Positions 1-8,106 of a stretch of 64,000 bases of DNA are shown in pieces. How positions within the stretch are numbered: position 1 is the stretch's first letter; every line of letters begins with the position of its first letter. The DNA lies in NCBI GenBank assembly GCA_043780595.1, contig JAYWCL010000106.1, positions 30,701-94,700 of the forward strand, given 5' to 3'. Below the pieces are notes generated by a model. That model did no database searches and was not told where the DNA came from. It was given only the letters and a program-made list of their open reading frames with translations. Position numbers and translations under genes: made by a program. Origin of the DNA: Limnoglobus sp043780595. Its GTDB lineage: Bacteria; Planctomycetota; Planctomycetia; Gemmatales; Gemmataceae.

Positions 1-61
1 AGTGGACTTATAGACACTTTCAGATTGGCCTTCATTTTTTGCAATTGCTCCCACCATTCTT

Positions 62-193
62 GGCGAGCGGGGTGTGTAAGCACCCTGATATAGCCAGTGT
101 CTTGCGCAATGTATATGGGTAGAGATTGTCTCATTGAAATTGAGGTTGTCTGCGACACAGGAAGGATCAGGGTGCTTACACACCCCGCTCGCC
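62..193. repeat. REP-like inverted pair of 28-bp elements
   Basis: Positions 62-89 and 166-193 are perfect 28-bp reverse complements separated by 76 bp. Each unit contains a short hairpin, GGGTG-CTTACA-CACCC, followed by a conserved GCTCGCC tail. A third, diverged copy lies at 10666-10693. The paired head-to-head arrangement resembles REP/BIME-type intergenic elements, but no associated transposase is present in the window, so the family assignment is inference. Confidence 0.7.
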
Positions 194-379
194 TGTGCGT
201 CGTGCTTCGCACGACGCAAGAGGGATGCGATCGATTAACAAAAGCGCCCCGAATCACCGAAAATTAGTCTTTCTTGGCTCCGAAACCACACGGACGACGA
301 TGAGTAACTCTTGGTACGAAGTCGTTTCCAAGGATTCGCCGCTCGGTCAAGGCGATCTTCTTTTCGACTGCGAAGAAAT
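194..379. other. Non-coding left-edge segment
   Basis: Between the inverted repeat and the stop codon of the HEAT-repeat gene I see no convincing reading frame, RNA gene or terminator. A gene to the left of the window could begin or end here, but nothing in the sequence supports it. Confidence 0.4.
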
Positions 380-1870
380 CTACCAGGGTTTGCGGCCGAG
401 TTTCATTTGTTTGGCGGGTGGCAACATCGGCACCGAACCGGCGCTCTCGGAAGAATTTCGAGGGGCGGGCGTGAGTGGTGGCATTCCGACGCCGGGGGTG
501 GGCAGGCCGTTGATCGTGCGGCCCGTGGCCCATTGCAGCACGCGCTTGGCGATTTCGCCCGCTTGCTTGCTGTTCATCGCGATTCCCTGCATTGGCAGGC
601 CTAAATCGATGCCGAGTCGTTGTTGTAGCACGCGGGCAATCGCCAGGGCCATCTCGCGGTTGGGTTGCCGACCGAGGCCGCGTAGAACGTCGATACCGTC
701 GGAGTCGTTCGGGTCGGCGGTCAAAATCGCTTCGGCGGCCAGCAACCGCACCGCACCGGGCTGGTCCGAATTCGTCATGCGATCGAGCAGTTCTGGCGTG
801 AGATATTCAAACGACCTCAACAGCGCAGCCAATTCGACTCGCAGACCGGCCGGCGTGTTCGGGTCCGTCACGTGTCGCGCGAGATCGGTGACGAGATCGT
901 AATCGCCCGTCGTTTCCAGAATCCGCGAGTAATGCTCGACCAGCGATCGTACCGCCCGACCACCGAGCGGTTCGGGTTCACCGGCCCACACGGTCAGATC
1001 GCAGGTAGCCATAACGGGCAGGTAACCGGTCGCCCCTGGTAGCCCCCCATCGCTCGTGAATTTCGCGTCGCTAAGGTACGCGCGTACGGCATCGCGAACG
1101 AATGCCCACTTCCGCCCGCGCTGCGACAAAATCGCAGCCACGGCGGCCGCGCGAACCTCGGCGTCCGGGTCGCGCAGGAACTCCGCCAAGCCTTGCACCA
1201 CGGCGGGATCGTCGATCGTCGCCAACGCGCCGACGGCCACACTGCGAACGCTCGGTTCGCTCGCGCGTTGTGCCGCATTCAGCACCGTCGCAGCCTCGCG
1301 GGAACGCCACGCCGTACGGCCATCGAGTGCGGAAAACGCAGCGATTCGCACATTCGAGTTGGGGTCGGTCAGTAGCGGAAACACCGGCCCTGGCTCGATG
1401 GCGACGGCATCGCGAAGGCCGCGGACTTCGGGCAACGCGCGGATGTCCGAAAGCTGCGATGGCCAGAATTGGCGATTGCAAATGCGTGCGCAAAAGTGCT
1501 TCGCGCGGCGTCGCGGTTCGGCCCCCGTTCGGTACAAGTCGTAGAGCGCGGTGAGGACGACGGCGATGAGCAACACGATGCCGCGAACGGCCGGGGCCAA
1601 CGTCCCCGAGCCGTTCCGCGTTTGATGCCAACACCAACCGAAGGCGAGCAAGTAGAGCAAAATGATCGCGCCACTGGCAGGCGGCTGCCACACTTTTCGC
1701 GAACGTAGAAACGCTGCACCGACCACCGCAAACACGATAGCACCAATGCCCATGGCCGCCGACCACGATTCCGCAGCGAGCGCGCCCAACAACAGCGCAG
1801 GCGTAAATAGCAGGACAATGTCGAGGAAACGATCCGCAGCAGAATGGTAAACGGGAAGCTCGTCGCGCAT
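380..1870 (-). CDS. HEAT-repeat protein with N-terminal membrane segments
   Basis: About 496 residues. The N-terminal ~130 residues carry roughly four hydrophobic segments (around LLFTPALLLGALAAE, IGAIVFAVVGAAFL, AIILLYLLAFGW and GIVLLIAVVLTALYDLY). The rest is soluble and helical, with HEAT-like repeats such as VRSVAVGALATIDDPAVVQG and VRAAAVAAILSQRG. The C-terminal tail is rich in Pro and Ser. It is probably an inner-membrane protein with a cytoplasmic protein-interaction scaffold; no catalytic motif is visible. The frame stays open upstream to 2062, but that stretch is Arg-rich and unlike the rest, so I chose the ATG at 1868-1870 directly before the first membrane segment. No strong ribosome binding site is visible there. 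The specific function is unknown. Confidence 0.75.
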   Translation of the reverse strand: MRDELPVYHSAADRFLDIVLLFTPALLLGALAAESWSAAMGIGAIVFAVVGAAFLRSRKVWQPPASGAIILLYLLAFGWCWHQTRNGSGTLAPAVRGIVLLIAVVLTALYDLYRTGAEPRRRAKHFCARICNRQFWPSQLSDIRALPEVRGLRDAVAIEPGPVFPLLTDPNSNVRIAAFSALDGRTAWRSREAATVLNAAQRASEPSVRSVAVGALATIDDPAVVQGLAEFLRDPDAEVRAAAVAAILSQRGRKWAFVRDAVRAYLSDAKFTSDGGLPGATGYLPVMATCDLTVWAGEPEPLGGRAVRSLVEHYSRILETTGDYDLVTDLARHVTDPNTPAGLRVELAALLRSFEYLTPELLDRMTNSDQPGAVRLLAAEAILTADPNDSDGIDVLRGLGRQPNREMALAIARVLQQRLGIDLGLPMQGIAMNSKQAGEIAKRVLQWATGRTINGLPTPGVGMPPLTPAPRNSSESAGSVPMLPPAKQMKLGRKPW

Positions 1871-2071
1871 GTCGCCCGTCGGGAAAATCGAACGGATCAG
1901 TAAAGGCGACGGAAGTCTAGAATCCGATTCTTGCCCGGTCAAACCGCCCTGGTCGAATGGGTGTCGATTCGAGGGCAAAGCGTCGAAGAATCCGACTCTT
2001 CGCAACATTTGTCGCGTCTGGGCTAAGGGAACCGTTTGCGGGATCGATTGCATTTCCAGCAATCAGACGCC

Positions 2072-2196
2072 GTAGGTCGCGGCCGAAGAGGCTTTGCGAT
2101 GAGGCCCGACAGAGTATCCGCGACAAAAACTCTCATGGTTTTTAGGTTCCGCGCGATAGCACTGTCGGGCCTCCCAAAGCCTCCGGCCCGACCTAC
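2072..2196. repeat. Imperfect long inverted repeat (GTAGGTCG...CCCGACAG type)
   Basis: Arm 1 at 2072-2112 and arm 2 at 2162-2196 are imperfect reverse complements. They share GTAGGTCG, GGCCG, GAGGCTTTG and GAGGCCCGACAG blocks, with small indels in arm 1. The arms are 49 bp apart in the gap between divergent genes. It resembles the dispersed intergenic repeats common in planctomycete genomes and may form a long hairpin in RNA or be a MITE-like remnant. Confidence 0.6.
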
Positions 2197-2371
2197 AAAA
2201 CTTCTACTTGAACCGTGCGGAAATCATGAGTTTTTACTCCGCGTTCTCTGCGCCATTCGCGGTTAAAAATTCTGATGGAATCGCGCAACCCATGCGGCGC
2301 GGCTAAACGTACTCGAAGATCCTCTCGACCGCATCCTGCAAATAATCTCTGGGCCGAATCGCTCCCTTCGG

Positions 2372-2397
2372 GCAGATATAAGATACACGCTATCTGC
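2372..2397. promoter_or_regulatory. Dyad upstream of the sigma/WD40 gene
   Basis: GCAGATA (2372-2378) and TATCTGC (2391-2397) form a perfect 7-bp inverted repeat with a 12-nt spacer. It ends 15 nt before the ATG of the sigma/WD40 gene and next to its GGGGAG ribosome binding site (2400-2405). It could be an operator or an RNA hairpin affecting translation. The role is inferred from position only. Confidence 0.35.
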
Positions 2398-2412
2398 ACG
2401 GGGAGATTTCGC

Positions 2413-4491
2413 ATGGCCGCATACTGGAACCGGATCATTTCCCGCTCGCGCCGGGTGCTCGTCGACCGGCGACATTGCGATGTTGCGGAACTTCTGAATC
2501 GCTATGCCGTCAGTCGCGATGAGGCGGCGTTCGAACTCATTGTCGAACGCCACTCGTCGCTGGTTTGGGGCGTTTGCCGACGGACGCTCTCCAATCCGGC
2601 CGATTGCGAAGACGTTTTCCAGGCGACGTTCCTCGCGTTGGTGCGACAAATCCAGACGATCGACACGACGAAACCGCTGGCACCGTGGCTGTACTCGGTG
2701 GCGCTCCGGGCTTCGCGAAAAGCGGCGGCGCGCGACACCAAGCGACGCACGCAACCGTTGCCCGAAGACTGCGCCAGCGAGTCTTGCGATACGATTGCGA
2801 ACCGGGAGTTGTGCCGGACGATCCACGAAGAGGTTGCGCGGTTGCCGCAGGCGTTGCGGGAGGTCGTGGTGGCGTGTTGCATTCAAGGCGAGTCTCGCGA
2901 AGAGGTCGCCAGCGCCATCGGTTGCACGGAATCGGCCGTGAAATCGCGGCTCGAACGGGCGCGCGAACGGTTGCGGACGGCGTTGACGCGCCGCGGCGTC
3001 GACCTGCCCGTCGCGCTCGTGATGTTGTTCATCGGCTCGGAACGGGCATCCGCAGAGTTGGTCGAAAAAACCATCGGCTTGTCGAACGGCACTGTTCCGG
3101 TGGCCGTGGCCGCGTTGGCGAAAACCGGGCTTTCGCTCGCAACCATCGGCTCGATGGCGGCCACGGTCGGGTTGATCTGCATCGCCACCATCGTCGGCAC
3201 GACACTGCGGCCCGAACAGGTGGCCCACGCGCAGCCACCGGTCGCGGAAGTGAAGCCCGCCGCAAAGCCAGCCGAGCACGTCGATCGCTACGGCGATCCG
3301 TTGCCGACCGATGCCGTTCGCCGCTTCGGCACCGTGCGGTTGCGGCAGCCGTATGCCCACTTTGTGCAGTTCACGCCCGATGGCAAAACGCTGGTCGCGG
3401 GAACTGGCCAGGAACCTCTCGGTGTGTTTGAAGCCGCCACCGGACGCAAATTGCGCGATGTCGGCGAGCCTTCTTCAAATAACCCTTTTGGATTTCGCCT
3501 GACCCCCGATGGCAAGCGAGTCCTTTGCCTCGGGTTCAACGTAACGCTCTGGGACTTGGCAACCGGCGAACTGCTGCAACGCTACAAAATCGGCCGCTGT
3601 TCCTCGGTTGCCGTATCGCCAGATGGAAAGCAATTTGTGGTGTTGCTCGAGAATCAACCGATTCTTCAACACGTCGATCTCAACAGTGGGCAAATCCTCG
3701 CGGAGAAGATACTCACATCGGGCGAGACATACGAATCCCGCCTGGAATTCGGCGATTCGGGAAACGTCGTCACGATGCAAATCATGACATCAAAAAAAGT
3801 GAAGGCCGGTTATTACCGAATCGATCGCGAGCCGCTCCAGCTTTGGGACACGACCGCGAATTCGCTCGCAAACGGGCCGATTCCTGGAGTCGATGTCCCC
3901 AACGATTTCGCACTGATTCCGGGTACGAAGTCGATCGCGTACGCCATCAAAGACGGGCCGATTATTATTTGGGATACTGTGAAGCAGAAGGAAATCCGGC
4001 AGCTTCCTCTAAGCGTGAAAGATTCGACCGTGTCGAATATCATCACCGCTCTGGATGGCAAACGGCTTTTGGCAAGAACGAATGGCGCATTTGAAGTGAT
4101 CGAGATCGCATCTGGCAAATCCCTGTTGAAGATCGATCTCGATCCACAACGGATAGGATATTATGTCTCAGCCCTTTCTCCCGATGGCAAGCAATTCGCG
4201 ATTGCCAGTTGGTTGGAATCGATCGTTCGCATTTGGAATGTCGATACGGGCAAAGAACTCCTCGCGGACTCGGGCCACACCTGCAAGCCAAACATTGAGC
4301 TGTCGCCAGATGGAACCACGTTGTCGAGCAAGGTCACAGGCATCGAGGCGTACGATTGGGATCTCAAAACTGGTAAAGGCGTTCGTAAACCCGAAGCGAA
4401 GCCCGAAATCGTACCCTTCACCGTGCTCGGTTCGTACACAGTGAAGGGTAGCTTTGGGATATCACCTTCAACGATCCCACGCAACTTATGA
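2413..4491 (+). CDS. ECF sigma factor fused to membrane segment and WD40 repeats, N-terminal part (frameshifted)
   Basis: Sigma-70 region 2 lies near residues 25-85 (RDEAAFELIVERHSSLVWGV, then DCEDVFQATFLALVRQ) and region 4 near 145-200 (LPQALREVVVACC, then ESAVKSRLERARERLR). A hydrophobic segment follows (LATIGSMAATVGLICIATIV), then WD40-type blades with repeated SPDGK and LWD motifs. This fused ECF architecture is characteristic of planctomycetes; the membrane-tethered WD40 part probably senses or restrains the sigma domain. ATG 2413 follows GGGGAG by 7 nt; an upstream in-frame ATG at 2275 would add 46 unlike residues. The frame ends prematurely at 4491 in the middle of a blade. The next frame continues the WD40 pattern, so this is one gene broken near 4453. 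Confidence 0.85.
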   Translation: MAAYWNRIISRSRRVLVDRRHCDVAELLNRYAVSRDEAAFELIVERHSSLVWGVCRRTLSNPADCEDVFQATFLALVRQIQTIDTTKPLAPWLYSVALRASRKAAARDTKRRTQPLPEDCASESCDTIANRELCRTIHEEVARLPQALREVVVACCIQGESREEVASAIGCTESAVKSRLERARERLRTALTRRGVDLPVALVMLFIGSERASAELVEKTIGLSNGTVPVAVAALAKTGLSLATIGSMAATVGLICIATIVGTTLRPEQVAHAQPPVAEVKPAAKPAEHVDRYGDPLPTDAVRRFGTVRLRQPYAHFVQFTPDGKTLVAGTGQEPLGVFEAATGRKLRDVGEPSSNNPFGFRLTPDGKRVLCLGFNVTLWDLATGELLQRYKIGRCSSVAVSPDGKQFVVLLENQPILQHVDLNSGQILAEKILTSGETYESRLEFGDSGNVVTMQIMTSKKVKAGYYRIDREPLQLWDTTANSLANGPIPGVDVPNDFALIPGTKSIAYAIKDGPIIIWDTVKQKEIRQLPLSVKDSTVSNIITALDGKRLLARTNGAFEVIEIASGKSLLKIDLDPQRIGYYVSALSPDGKQFAIASWLESIVRIWNVDTGKELLADSGHTCKPNIELSPDGTTLSSKVTGIEAYDWDLKTGKGVRKPEAKPEIVPFTVLGSYTVKGSFGISPSTIPRNL

Positions 4492-5729
4492 CCGCCTCCG
4501 ACAAAGCCGGCAAAGTGATCGCGACCTGCAAAATTCCGGAGGGACTTTCGCGGGGTCAAACGTTCTCCGAAGATGGCCGACATTTCGCGATCAGCTTTCA
4601 GGACGACAAGCACACCGTGCTACTTTGGACGCCTCTGGAACGCAAGGAGCCGTTCGTCATCACCGGTCACAGCGAAGCCTGCCAGCACCTTCGGTTTTCA
4701 CACGATGGCAAAATGCTCTTGGCCGGAGCCGGAGTTGGCAAACACGACAGATTGAACGTACTGCAATTATACGATGTCGCAACGGGCCAATTGATCCACA
4801 ACTTGAAATCGAACGGTTCGCCGGATCATTCGTTGTTCACCAAAGACGACCGCGTATTGGTCACGGGCGGCCCGTGGAACGATGCCACATGCCGCGTCTG
4901 GAACATCGTCGCTGGCGAACAGACTGCGACGTTGATCGATCCCACTTTGCGCTTGACCTCCGATGCGAGCTACAAAAGCCGGCCGAGCATCGAAGGCATC
5001 GAGTTTTCGCCCGACGAACGGCTGCTTGCGGTGATGTCCGGAATCGACGACCAATCGAGCATCGCCGTGTGGGAAGTCGGCACGTGGAAACTCGTCAAGT
5101 CGTTTACCCCGTTCCGCCCGCGCGCCGGCAGCGCGACGATGCGTTTCTCCAAAGACGGGCGATCCCTGTTCGTTGCCAACCCCGATACGACGATCCTCGA
5201 ATGGGATCTTTCCGGCCGATTTGGCACATCGAACGCACAAAAACTTTCGCAAAAGCGGCTCGACGAACTGGCGCTCAAAATCGGCGAACGCGAAGGTTAC
5301 TCGGCGATCTGGGAACTGATCGACCATCCCGAACAAGCGATCGCGTTGTTCCACGGGCCGTTGAAACCCGCAGCGAAACCGACGGCGGAACAACTGGAGA
5401 AATGGATCGCCAACCTCGATGCCGAGGCATTTCGCGAACGCGATGACGCCCAACGCAAACTTCTGGCACAAGGCGATGCCGCATTGCCCGCGCTGGAGAT
5501 CGCCTTGAAAGCCGCATCGAGCGCCGAAGCCCGTGAGCGCATCGAAACCGTCGTCGGCCAGTTGCGCGAAGGCAAGTCTTCGCTTCAGTTACGAAACCGG
5601 CGAATCATCGCGATCCTCGACTTGATCGGCGATGACGCTTCGAGGAAATTGCTCGCCGAGTACGCCAAAGGCGACCCACGCGACCGCCTGACTCAAGACG
5701 CGAAAAAGGCGATCGCGTTCCGAAATTAG
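4488..5729 (+). CDS. C-terminal part of the frameshifted sigma/WD40 protein
   Basis: This frame continues the broken sigma/WD40 gene. Just upstream of its first ATG the same frame reads L-W-D-I-T-F-N-D, a WD40 blade end, after a stop at 4449-4451. Further blades follow (LLWTPLERKE, RVWNIVAGEQ, AVWEVGTWK, LEWDLSG). Then comes a helical C-terminal domain near the last 150 residues (FRERDDAQRKLLAQGDAALP and ARERIETVVGQLREG), typical of the tails of Gemmataceae sigma/WD40 proteins. Adding one T to the TTT at 4453-4455 restores a single ~1,105-codon frame. The ATG at 4488 overlaps the upstream TGA as ATGA, so reinitiation could in principle express this half alone. It ends 2 nt from the convergent S46 gene. 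Confidence 0.75.
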   Translation: MTASDKAGKVIATCKIPEGLSRGQTFSEDGRHFAISFQDDKHTVLLWTPLERKEPFVITGHSEACQHLRFSHDGKMLLAGAGVGKHDRLNVLQLYDVATGQLIHNLKSNGSPDHSLFTKDDRVLVTGGPWNDATCRVWNIVAGEQTATLIDPTLRLTSDASYKSRPSIEGIEFSPDERLLAVMSGIDDQSSIAVWEVGTWKLVKSFTPFRPRAGSATMRFSKDGRSLFVANPDTTILEWDLSGRFGTSNAQKLSQKRLDELALKIGEREGYSAIWELIDHPEQAIALFHGPLKPAAKPTAEQLEKWIANLDAEAFRERDDAQRKLLAQGDAALPALEIALKAASSAEARERIETVVGQLREGKSSLQLRNRRIIAILDLIGDDASRKLLAEYAKGDPRDRLTQDAKKAIAFRN

Positions 5730-5731
5730 CC

Positions 5732-7828
5732 TTACTTCTTGCCAGTTAGTTCGTCGGCGAGCCAGTTGGCGTCGTAGACTTTTCGCAGGCTTTCGATCAT
5801 GGCGCGGCTATCGACCGATACGGCACGGCCGATTTCCTGATCGAAGATGAAGTCGAGAATCAGCGACTGGATGTTCCCGTCGAAGATCAACCCCACGACT
5901 TCGCCTTCCTTGTTCACCACGGGGCTGCCGCTGTTCCCGCCGATGATGTCCGCGGTCGCCACGAAGTTGAATGGCGTCTTCGGGTCGAGTGCGCTCTTCT
6001 TGTCGTTCCAACGCTTCGGTAGCTCGAACGGGTACTTGTTGTCTTGCTCTTTGCTGCGTGCGTAGAGGCCATCGAAGGTCGTGAATGCGGGTACGTCTTT
6101 GCCGTCTTCCTTGAAGCCTTTCACGGTGCCATAACTGAGGCGAAGCGTGAAGGTGGCATCGGGGAAGGTGTTGGTGCCGTCCATCGCGAAGCGGGCCTTC
6201 GCGAGTGCGGTGTACGCCTGGCGCTTCGGTTCTTCGATTTCGGTTTCAGAGATTTTGCGCACCTTGCGCGCGTGCGGGTCGACGAGTTTCGCGAGCAGAA
6301 TCATCGGGTCGGTACTGGCATCGACAGCCGCCTTGCCGCCTTCGTACAGCTTCTTGCGCTCGGCCACGTCTTTCAGTTTCGTGCCGCTGACGAGGTCGAA
6401 CGCGCGTTCGCGTGGCGACTTCCCGGCGAGTACCGCTTTGACCATTTCGTGGTTTGCGCCGTACGTCGTCGCGAGGAACGTCAGGCTATCGGACAGCTTC
6501 AAAATCTCGAAGTCGTCGTAGTGCGGTTCGTCGCTGAACAGGCCGAATTCGAGACTCGGCAGTTTCGCATCCGAGAACTCGCGGAAGCGTTCGCCCGCCG
6601 CCTTGGTCTTCTCTTCGGCGGCGCGGACGATCGTGCGGGCCATGCCGTAATACGAACTGTTGAACCCGCCGCCGCCTTCGAGGACCGCGACGTCTTTGAA
6701 GATCTCCGCCCGCTTCTTTTCGGCCTTCGCGATGGTGTCGAACGCCTTCGCGGCATCGCCCATCGTCGAATCGCCGGCGTCGGCGATAAACTTCTTGAGG
6801 CGGTCTTCCTCGGCTTGTTTTCGAGCCATAATCTTCGGATCGAGCAACCCTTGCAGCCCGCCGATTCGCGCCTTGCGGCTGTTCTGAATCCCGAACAAAT
6901 CGTCTTCGCCCTTCTGGCGGTTCGATTCGCTGCGTGCGACCCAACTGCCCAACAGCACTTCGAGGCGGTTGAGGCGTTGCAGCAGGTACGGGTAGCCGGT
7001 GTCGCGCAGGTATTCGAGTTCGGCCATCGTGTTCTGGCGGTTGGTGCGGCCGGGGTGCCCCGACACGAAGACGAGTTCGTTTTCCTTCGAGCCGTTCGCG
7101 GACCATTTCAGGTAATGTTCGCAGACGATCGGCTTGTCGTTTTCGTAAACGCGGAAGAAGCACATATCGAGGTCGAACCGCGGATACTCGAAATTGTCAG
7201 GGTCGCCACCGAAGAATGCGATCGCTTTCTCGGGGGCAAACACCAGGCGAATATCGGTGTACTTTTTGTAGATGTACAAGTGGTACGCGCCACCCGCATA
7301 CAAGGTCACGATGTCGGCACGTTTGCCGGTCGCTTCGTCGGCGTTCGCCTTCTCGATCTCAGCGATCTTCTTCTGGCGGGCCTTGAAGCCATCGGTCGGC
7401 GTGGCATCGGCGGGCACCGCCGCGTTGACCTCGGCGGTCATATCCTTCATGCTTTGCAGCACGTTCAGTTCGAGCGCCTTGCACTTGATCTCTTCGGCGT
7501 GAGTCTTCGCCTGGAAGCCGTCCTTCAGGTAGTCTTTTTCCTTCGTACTCAGCTTCTGGAGATCGTCCGCGCCGACGTGGTGGTTCGTCATCACGAGGCC
7601 GTTCGGCGAAACAAAACTCCCCGAGCCACCACTGTTAAAGCGCACGCTCGACTTCTGCACGTGTTCGAGCCACGCATCGGTCGGCTCGAAGCCGTACTTC
7701 TCCTTGAGTTGTTTGCGGGGCGGGTTGTTGAACAACCACATCCCCTCGTCGCCGTGGGTCGTAGGCATCGTCATGGTGAACACCGTCGCGGCAGCCAAGG
7801 CCACCAATACAGGGAAGCGAACCCGCAT
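5732..7828 (-). CDS. Secreted S46-family dipeptidyl-peptidase (DPP7/DPP11-like)
   Basis: About 698 residues, the usual length for S46 peptidases, which remove dipeptides from the N-terminus of oligopeptides in the periplasm or at the cell surface. An N-terminal signal peptide (RVRFPVLVALAAATVFTM) precedes the family opening GDEGMWLFNNPP. The chymotrypsin-like catalytic elements are visible: TNHH near residue 83, the GGDPDNFEYPRFDLDM region that carries the Asp, and GGNSGSPVV near the C-terminus with the nucleophile Ser. ATG 7828 is preceded by GGAGGG, so the longer in-frame start at 7924 is rejected. It is convergent with the sigma/WD40 gene, 2 nt apart. Whether it prefers hydrophobic or acidic P1 residues cannot be read reliably by eye. 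Confidence 0.92.
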   Translation of the reverse strand: MRVRFPVLVALAAATVFTMTMPTTHGDEGMWLFNNPPRKQLKEKYGFEPTDAWLEHVQKSSVRFNSGGSGSFVSPNGLVMTNHHVGADDLQKLSTKEKDYLKDGFQAKTHAEEIKCKALELNVLQSMKDMTAEVNAAVPADATPTDGFKARQKKIAEIEKANADEATGKRADIVTLYAGGAYHLYIYKKYTDIRLVFAPEKAIAFFGGDPDNFEYPRFDLDMCFFRVYENDKPIVCEHYLKWSANGSKENELVFVSGHPGRTNRQNTMAELEYLRDTGYPYLLQRLNRLEVLLGSWVARSESNRQKGEDDLFGIQNSRKARIGGLQGLLDPKIMARKQAEEDRLKKFIADAGDSTMGDAAKAFDTIAKAEKKRAEIFKDVAVLEGGGGFNSSYYGMARTIVRAAEEKTKAAGERFREFSDAKLPSLEFGLFSDEPHYDDFEILKLSDSLTFLATTYGANHEMVKAVLAGKSPRERAFDLVSGTKLKDVAERKKLYEGGKAAVDASTDPMILLAKLVDPHARKVRKISETEIEEPKRQAYTALAKARFAMDGTNTFPDATFTLRLSYGTVKGFKEDGKDVPAFTTFDGLYARSKEQDNKYPFELPKRWNDKKSALDPKTPFNFVATADIIGGNSGSPVVNKEGEVVGLIFDGNIQSLILDFIFDQEIGRAVSVDSRAMIESLRKVYDANWLADELTGKK

Positions 7829-7870
7829 AGAATCCCTCCGGGAAATGCGTGAAAGCGAACGGACAGTAGC

Positions 7871-8103
7871 AACACGCGGCTCGCGTGTCGGTATTAGTTT
7901 AAGACACGCCCGATTTATAGTCAAAGTGGCAACACGCGGCTCGCGTGTCTTAGTTCACCACACGCGAACCGCGTGTCCCACGCCCGATTTATAGTCAAAG
8001 TGGCAACACGCGGCTCGCGTGTCGGTATTAGTTTACGACACGCGAGCCGCGTGTTCCACGCCCGATTTGTAGTCAAAGTGGCAACCTGCGGCTCGCGTGT
8101 CGG
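7871..8103. repeat. Intergenic array of palindromic repeats (AACACGCGGCTCGCGTGTC family)
   Basis: Four direct copies of a 19-mer beginning AACACGCGGC start at 7871, 7931, 8005 and 8083; the last has one change. Reverse-complement copies lie near 7951-7976 and 8037-8055. A spacer beginning CCCGATTTATAGTCAAAG recurs at about 7909, 7983 and 8061. Unit spacing is 60, 74 and 78 bp. The copies can pair to form long hairpins. The array fills the gap between two minus-strand genes, so it would be transcribed if they share an mRNA. Confidence 0.8.
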
Positions 8104-8106
8104 AAG

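Noticed and set aside
4441..4491. Programmed ribosomal frameshifting in the split sigma/WD40 gene
   Set aside because: No slippery heptamer or downstream pseudoknot is apparent; a missing T explains the break more simply, and the same explanation fits the S9 gene.
6044..7852. Plus-strand open frame of 602 codons
   Set aside because: Antisense shadow of the S46 peptidase; no domain, no ribosome binding site.
7871..8103. CRISPR array
   Set aside because: Repeats occur in both orientations, spacing is irregular, and the spacers are themselves repeated. No cas gene is present.
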